From Candolleomyces eurysporus (Eukaryota > Basidiomycota > Agaricomycetes > Agaricales > Psathyrellaceae), in the NCBI GenBank assembly GCA_027579435.1, contig JANBPK010000749.1:124001-188000 (forward strand): 64,000 nucleotides of DNA. The letters run 5' to 3'. Every line of letters begins with the position of its first letter. The stretch's first letter is position 1. This document shows positions 58,687 to 64,000 of the stretch, piece by piece. The notes beneath the pieces are model-generated. The model searched no databases and was not told the DNA's origin. It worked only from the letters and a program-made list of their open reading frames with translations. The translations under genes and the position numbers were made by a program.

Positions 58687-60187
58687 ACCAACGCAGTTCG
58701 CTTGCCAGGGATGATGCTTCCTGCCATTACGGGGACGCTGCACCCATGGTGAGGTGAATAGGCTCGTTCGACGCAAGCGCACCGGCCAAGATTCAACCGT
58801 AAAATTAAGTGGCGAGAATATCGGCAGCGCCGATCACCAAATACAACATCGTTTTTGGAAATGAAATCTATTCACAAACTCGATTGCAGTTGGCAGCCCT
58901 AAGTAATACAGAGTACAGATGTCGGATGATTGAACGAGCGAACCAGAAACAGAGAAAGCAAGAAGGCGTCATAGTAGAGACATTAGCTACGTAGAAGGTT
59001 CGTCACGGGTNAAAAAAAGATAATGGAAATGAGGAAGAGATGAGAGAGATCGTCATAAGTTCCAAGATAAGGAAAGGAAAGACGTGTGTGCAAAGGAAGG
59101 AGCTTGAAGGAAGATAATATTGCTCGACAACTCCAACACTTCTCAACGGGTCAACGCTGAGACACTATAGGTGAATGAAGAACGTGAAGCGGCAGATAGC
59201 TACTCAAACACTAAATGAAAGATAGTAGAAAGCAGGAGATGAGGTAACAGATGGATGGTATATGCCGTTAAACGATGTCGTCGTATGACATGAGGAAAAT
59301 GAAATGAAAGGGGTGGCAGCAAGGAGGTAGGAAGACGGGGTTAGAACGAGAGAGGTTTTGAGAAGAGTGAAAGCACCAGGTAAAAAGTGGACATCGGAAA
59401 TTGGTCGTGGGATGGGCGCTGGCGAGGGTGGAGATCTAGGGAGAGGCACAACATATCGACGGCGACGGTAGGCTGGAAACGAGGGCGGTTGGTTCCTGGG
59501 CTGGTTGCGTTGGCACAAGCGAGGCGAGGTAGGGCTAGCCGAGAGACCAGCCGCACGAAGGAGAGCGAGGCGCTCATTTCTGAATTCCTGTCATGGGATT
59601 GATGTCATACGACTTCCAGGCCTTCCCCTCCAACCCGACAACTGGCGCCTATCCGACCCCAAGGGAACTGCGCCGAGCGAGCAGAACGGAGCTCCACTGC
59701 AATGCACGGAAATGAACATCGACGCACGCAGGGACACTTCGCGTTGACACGACAGGTCAAGGCTCCGTCCTCAAAGGGGCGCCCTGACAGAATACAGGAC
59801 AAGCTCCGACTCCGTCAGACCGGTTCGGGGGTGATCCGTTTATCCCACATATGTAAAAGGCAGGCGGCCACAGAAGCAGTGGATTATGCGATGGCCATGG
59901 GAAGAAGGGGGGAAAGGGTGGGTGGGATAAATTGCCGAACATCCATTTCAATCACCACAAGGGGGTGAGCCCAATTGGCAATTTTCGCTCTGAAAATGGG
60001 AAAGAGTGGGGGTAGATAGGAGAAGGACCCTCGCTGAAGATATGCTGAGTTGGGAAAACCCAGATGGGAAAGCGGATATGAAGTCGTGCACAGTAGGCAA
60101 CAGTATTAGTGGAGTGGAGGGGCGCAGATTGGGGAGGGAGGGGGGAGGAGAGAAAAGATCNGGGCAGCGCCACTCCACTGCTCATTG
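58687..60187. other. Intergenic, no gene recognised
   Basis: Short frames only. This is the 3' side of the G-alpha gene; it is purine-rich on the plus strand. N calls stand before an A run (59011) and a G run (60161). Confidence 0.5.
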
Positions 60188-62694
60188 TCAGAGCAGCTTG
60201 GATTGTTTTAGGTGTTGACGAATGACCATGTCTCGCACTGTAGGCAATGGTAAGCATGATTTGGTATACCGGACCAAGAAAAAATGACACGAACCGCTGG
60301 CGATGATCCCAGCTGTAGTCGCTGCATCCGTGACGCTCGTACAGAAGACATAAAACTTGCGAGGGTTCGGCGAATATTCCCTATGAATTGCGCTGAACTT
60401 CCCTCGAAGGTCTAGATCCAATAAATTAGCATCCATCACAGGGCCAACACAGAGAAGACGACGCCACTCACATTTGCTCACGGTGTCGAGGGTGTTTTCT
60501 CGGTCACCGTAGCTTCGGACATATTTCTGCAATCTGTACTCAAAGAGAATGGGCACCCACAAGTTAGCTCGAAGAACATCAAAACAAAGATAGATAAGAA
60601 AAAAGACGCACCGAACTCCCGCCTTGAGCTTCTTTTCTAAAATATCGCACTTGTTCAGGAAAAGCACGAGGTCAACATTGGCGAGAAGCTTATTTGAGCA
60701 GACTGCCTTCCACAGTAGCACAGAGTCCTCCTACCAGGCAGTCAGCGATAAGATATCGGATCAGAAGGGCACTAGAGCCACTTACCAAGCGATTGACGGT
60801 CTTATCCTCAGTCAAGACCTGGTCAAAAGCGGATATTGGTGCAAGGAAGATAATGGCATCGACATCGTCGAAGAACGGTGCCCAGGTCGCTAGAGCGGAA
60901 AGAAAGGTGATTTTAGATGAGATCTATCATGAAGCCAGGATGGTACTCACGTCTCTATTCGATTATGATATCCCAGAATGAAAAGGGACACATCAGCAAC
61001 GAAAATTGGGGTGGATGAGGGAAAGATGGAGTTTGGAGGCACAAATAGTGGTGGGAAACGTGGATGGCGGAAAACCTACCTGACTCCGACTGCCCCCTAC
61101 GTCCACGATGCGCCATTCTGTACCGCTGTCTCTGCCAGCGGAAACCTCCATCTCGAATTTATATTCCGCTACGCCCACGGTCTTTAACCGTGCTTTGAGA
61201 ACATCATCTGCAGTAGACACGTCAGCCGCTAATACTAGTCACAAATGAAAATANTTTTTTTCACCGTCTGAAGGCATGAACTTCTGAGATGTTACGCGTT
61301 CGAGATCATCCAAGAAACTAAAGACCAATGGCGTCAACGGGATTTCCAAACGGTTGCGGAAGACGGAGAGTACGTACAATCCGGATCCTTCTTCCAGCTT
61401 GATCTTCTTGCGTTTGAGGGTCTCCTTAACCACCGGGTCCTGCCATAGTTGGACCATCTCCATCCTTAGCAGATTCAACACTTCTTGAGGTTCGTCCTGG
61501 GTCTCAAGGCCGGCGTTGCCTGCACTCATCGGACGACCGCTGAAGCCAGTTCCAGTGCCCTCGCTCCCACTAAACCCAGGGTAGCTTACACGAGCCCTCG
61601 ACAAGGCCCCCTTCCACCCTGGTCCAGGACGAACGAAAATCTCTTGGCTTCGGTATGACAACGACCCTTGTTGAGGATTGGAAACGTTGGCGTTGCCTGG
61701 CGCCGCAAGCTGTGTCGGCTCCTCTTCGTTGGGAGGCACAAGCTTAGCGATCAACATCTGTTCGATGTGCTTGAGCGGCTGCAACCGGTGCTTGAGCGAC
61801 TCGAGGTGCGGATACGTGGCGACAACCGACGTGCTCGAGTTGTAGAACGACTTTGGACTGCCATAGTGGAAGTCCGAGTCCGAGTCGTTGTCTGTTCCGG
61901 GATTCGAATGGTCGCGATAGTGACTGGGGCGCGGTTGTCGGGAGCTAGAGGCGTAGTTGCTGGAGAAATTGGAGGCTTGACGGTGTCGCGCATGCGGGGA
62001 GGACTGATGATTGTGACGCTGCACCGCGCGCGGGGGTGAACCAAAATTGAGCTCAGGGTCGCTATCGGCAACTTCCACCGGACTGTGGCTCCCGCTACCA
62101 CGCCCGTTGTTGTAGTAGAACTCAGAGCCGGGGAGCGGAGGCGGCGGCTGGTTGGGCAAAGGGGGACGCGATATACTCCGTGCCCGAGACTTGGGCGAAG
62201 AATACGGGGAGCTGGATGGCGATAACGGAGACTCCAGAGCCTCGAGAATGATTCGTATCGAACGAACGACGTTCAGCTGGATCACGGCCCGCCACAATAT
62301 CCTTTCCTCTCGAAAAGCAGTGGGGGTATACAGCCGTTGGAATTCTGGGTCAGATGCTCAGTAAACGTTGATAATTGCGGGGTTCCACACGTAAAACTCA
62401 CGTCTGAGGGTGGTGGATTTTCCTGGAGCATAGCTGTAAGCTCGCGAGTGCCGTTTCGGAGCTTTCAGACTCACCAGACTCGCTTTGACCCAGCAATAAG
62501 AGCCTGACAATACGTTTCTTCCTCCGTGCCTGTCGCTCCGCCTTGATACTGGCATCGATCTCCAGGCTTATACGCTTCGCCTCAGCCTCCCTCTCTAGTC
62601 TTATCTGGCGTTGTTCAGGAGTCTCGTCTGGCGGCGGCCTGAGCACTTCATCGAGGGGGTCGTCGCTGGGTTTCTGGCCCGCAGGAACGGGCAT
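60188..62694 (-). CDS. Divergent G-protein alpha subunit with large insert
   Basis: Ten exons join in phase to 1905 nt, or 634 residues, against about 355 for usual G-alpha: 62694-62475, 62422-62402, 62344-61265, 61207-61080, 60954-60951, 60889-60786, 60730-60612, 60533-60472, 60411-60295 and 60237-60188. The P-loop is LLLGQSESGKSTTLRQFQ. A low-complexity insert of roughly 250 residues lies in the helical domain (PPPPLPGSEFYYNN onward). Switch I reads DVLKARLKTVGV, where the usual KTTG Thr that binds Mg is Val. Switch II reads DVGGSRSQ, where the catalytic Gln of DVGGQ is Ser. The Arg of switch I and the base-binding NKCD are kept (FLNKCDILEKKL). There is no MGxxxS myristoylation signal at the N-terminus (MPVPAGQKPSDD). 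GTP hydrolysis is therefore likely slow or altered. The 4-nt exon 5 is needed to keep frame. Confidence 0.9.
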
Positions 62695-64000
62695 TTTGGC
62701 AAGGGATATGGTGGAGGGGGAGAAGGAAGGGGGAAGAGAGCAAGTGGAATTCAGGCACAGCACATTTGAGCGTTACTGAACTTGTAGTGACCTTCGAAGA
62801 ATCAAAACCCAAACTGACTCTCAATAACCTTCATTGTAGACTTGCCCATTTTGGCCCACTTCACTGCCAAAACAACAGCATTTGCGCGAATCGCTCCATT
62901 TCGGGACAGAACCGGCTCGAACCGGTCCAAACGGCTTGCCGTTTTCAGCTTTTGGTATGATACTACCGGACAGGGAAGGAACAACAAGCTCTCGGTGTTT
63001 ATCGTCGTTCCCAGGCACCGAGGAACGATCACCATGCCTTTCCGCCGGTCCTCCCGTCCAGCACCCCCATTATCAGTTCATCCAAAAGAGTAGCAGGCCG
63101 TCCTGCAGGTGCACCCCGACTGCATCGAGTCCTCTTCTTCACCTCACTCGCCTGGATATCGTGCTCATGAGGATCGTGTCAGAAGGACCAGAGTCATCGT
63201 GTTGTCCACGAGGAGCATTACCAGATTGGTATCTGACGCACAGGCGTGGACTTACGATACTCGACAAATTGTATGGCATTGAAAAATCCCGATGCACCGC
63301 TCATTGTGCGTCCAGATAACTGGTCTCATCTGGTACTAGGAGACAGGTGCTTTCGCATCAGGGAAGCGCATGAAACCCTTGTCCCATCTCAGTTCAATTG
63401 ACAAGGTATTCAAAGAATGCGATGCTCGCAGTAACTGCCCTCCACGAAGGCCAAGCCTCTACTGCGGGAAATACATACACTATGCCAGGAGGCAGAAAAT
63501 GTGAAGAACTCTGTTATCTCTATCTTGCCGGTGGCTAAATTTGAGCGGACCCTTGGCAGCCACAAAGCCAGAGTACAAAGCTTTGTACAAGGCGACAAGA
63601 GACCACTGCAGCCTTCTCAGACGTCCTTGGCTGCAGAAAATCTCCTCGTCCTACATATCGGAATGGAAAGCTTCATGCTTCAAGGCTAAGCACCCTGAAA
63701 CTCAGCGGCCATGAGATTTGGATATCAACCTGCATCATCATTGTCAAGGGCTCGAGCAGGCGGTCAAAACGTTTCAACGATCTTGCGAGATAAATACAAA
63801 TTGACATCCTGGAATCTAGATATACTGACACTTGACCAACCGACTTTTTGCCAACAAACAGATGGACGATCACCGGTGCTATGTTTTACAGATTACTCCT
63901 TGACCCTGTCCTTCACCGGATAATATATGACAGACCGACTCGGAGCGAGTGGTGCGGCCCAAACGGCGAGCCATTCAGGACAGCACTTTTAGAAGACATT
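62695..64000. other. No gene recognised
   Basis: The promoter side of the G-alpha gene, followed by about 1.2 kb with only short overlapping frames on both strands. Nothing recognisable up to the window end. Confidence 0.5.

Noticed and set aside
59204..59518. 104-residue minus-strand frame
   Set aside because: Low-complexity Pro/Ser-rich, without domain, in the 3' flank of the G-alpha gene; most likely untranslated.
62842..63319. Overlapping plus-strand frames near the window end
   Set aside because: No domain, no exon logic, and overlapping frames of similar length on both strands.

Overview
The window looks like nuclear DNA of an agaricomycete (mushroom-forming) basidiomycete. Genes carry many 50-70 nt GT-AG introns. 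The protein set is typical of that group: a NACHT-TPR STAND protein, linoleate dioxygenase/psi-producing oxygenase (Ppo) genes, a DUF2235 hydrolase, F-box-like relics and a divergent G-alpha. It is a draft sequence: scattered N symbols mostly sit next to homopolymer runs, and removing them restores reading frames in several genes.

Layout. 0-2 kb: poor-quality sequence, no gene recognised. 2.1-4.5 kb: NACHT-TPR protein (+). 5.3-25.3 kb, continued as a tandem copy to 31.9 kb: a block of lipid-related genes. It holds (i) a heme-dioxygenase/P450-like protein (-) that has lost key heme ligands and carries a C-terminal membrane-anchored small domain; (ii) a DUF2235 alpha/beta-hydrolase (+); (iii) a patatin-vWA fusion (-); (iv) a stand-alone relative of the membrane/small domain (-); (v) an apparently complete Ppo-type dioxygenase-P450 (+); and (vi) its tandem copy (+), broken by a 7-bp deletion before the P450 heme-binding part. 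An 827-bp spacer with a decayed transposase piece separates the two Ppo copies. A roughly 650-bp MITE-like element lies at 16.8-17.5 kb.

33-42.8 kb: a Ser/Pro-rich protein of unknown function (-), a tRNA-Glu with intron (+), a CCDC6/DUF2046-like coiled-coil protein (+), a small heat-shock protein with a long Gln/Pro-rich N-terminus (+), a NIPA-type magnesium transporter (+) and a second tRNA-Glu with intron (-). 42.9-57 kb: a fast-changing region with three paralogous secreted proteins (A +, B -, C -). They share a possible ADP-ribosyltransferase-like core and basic Ser/Pro/Lys tails. A and C lie in large inverted-repeat arms; decayed F-box-like sequences sit between and beyond them. 57.7-62.7 kb: ordinary single genes, QCR10 (+) and a 634-residue G-alpha (-) with a 4-nt microexon and altered switch residues.

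How the genes may work together (inference): patatin and DUF2235 hydrolases could release or sense acyl lipids, the intact Ppo would oxygenate the fatty acid, and the inactive Ppo-like protein fused to the membrane/small domain could be a regulator or scaffold. The same small domain appears alone beside the active Ppo and fused to the inactive one, which suggests a functional link and is the most novel-looking feature of the window.
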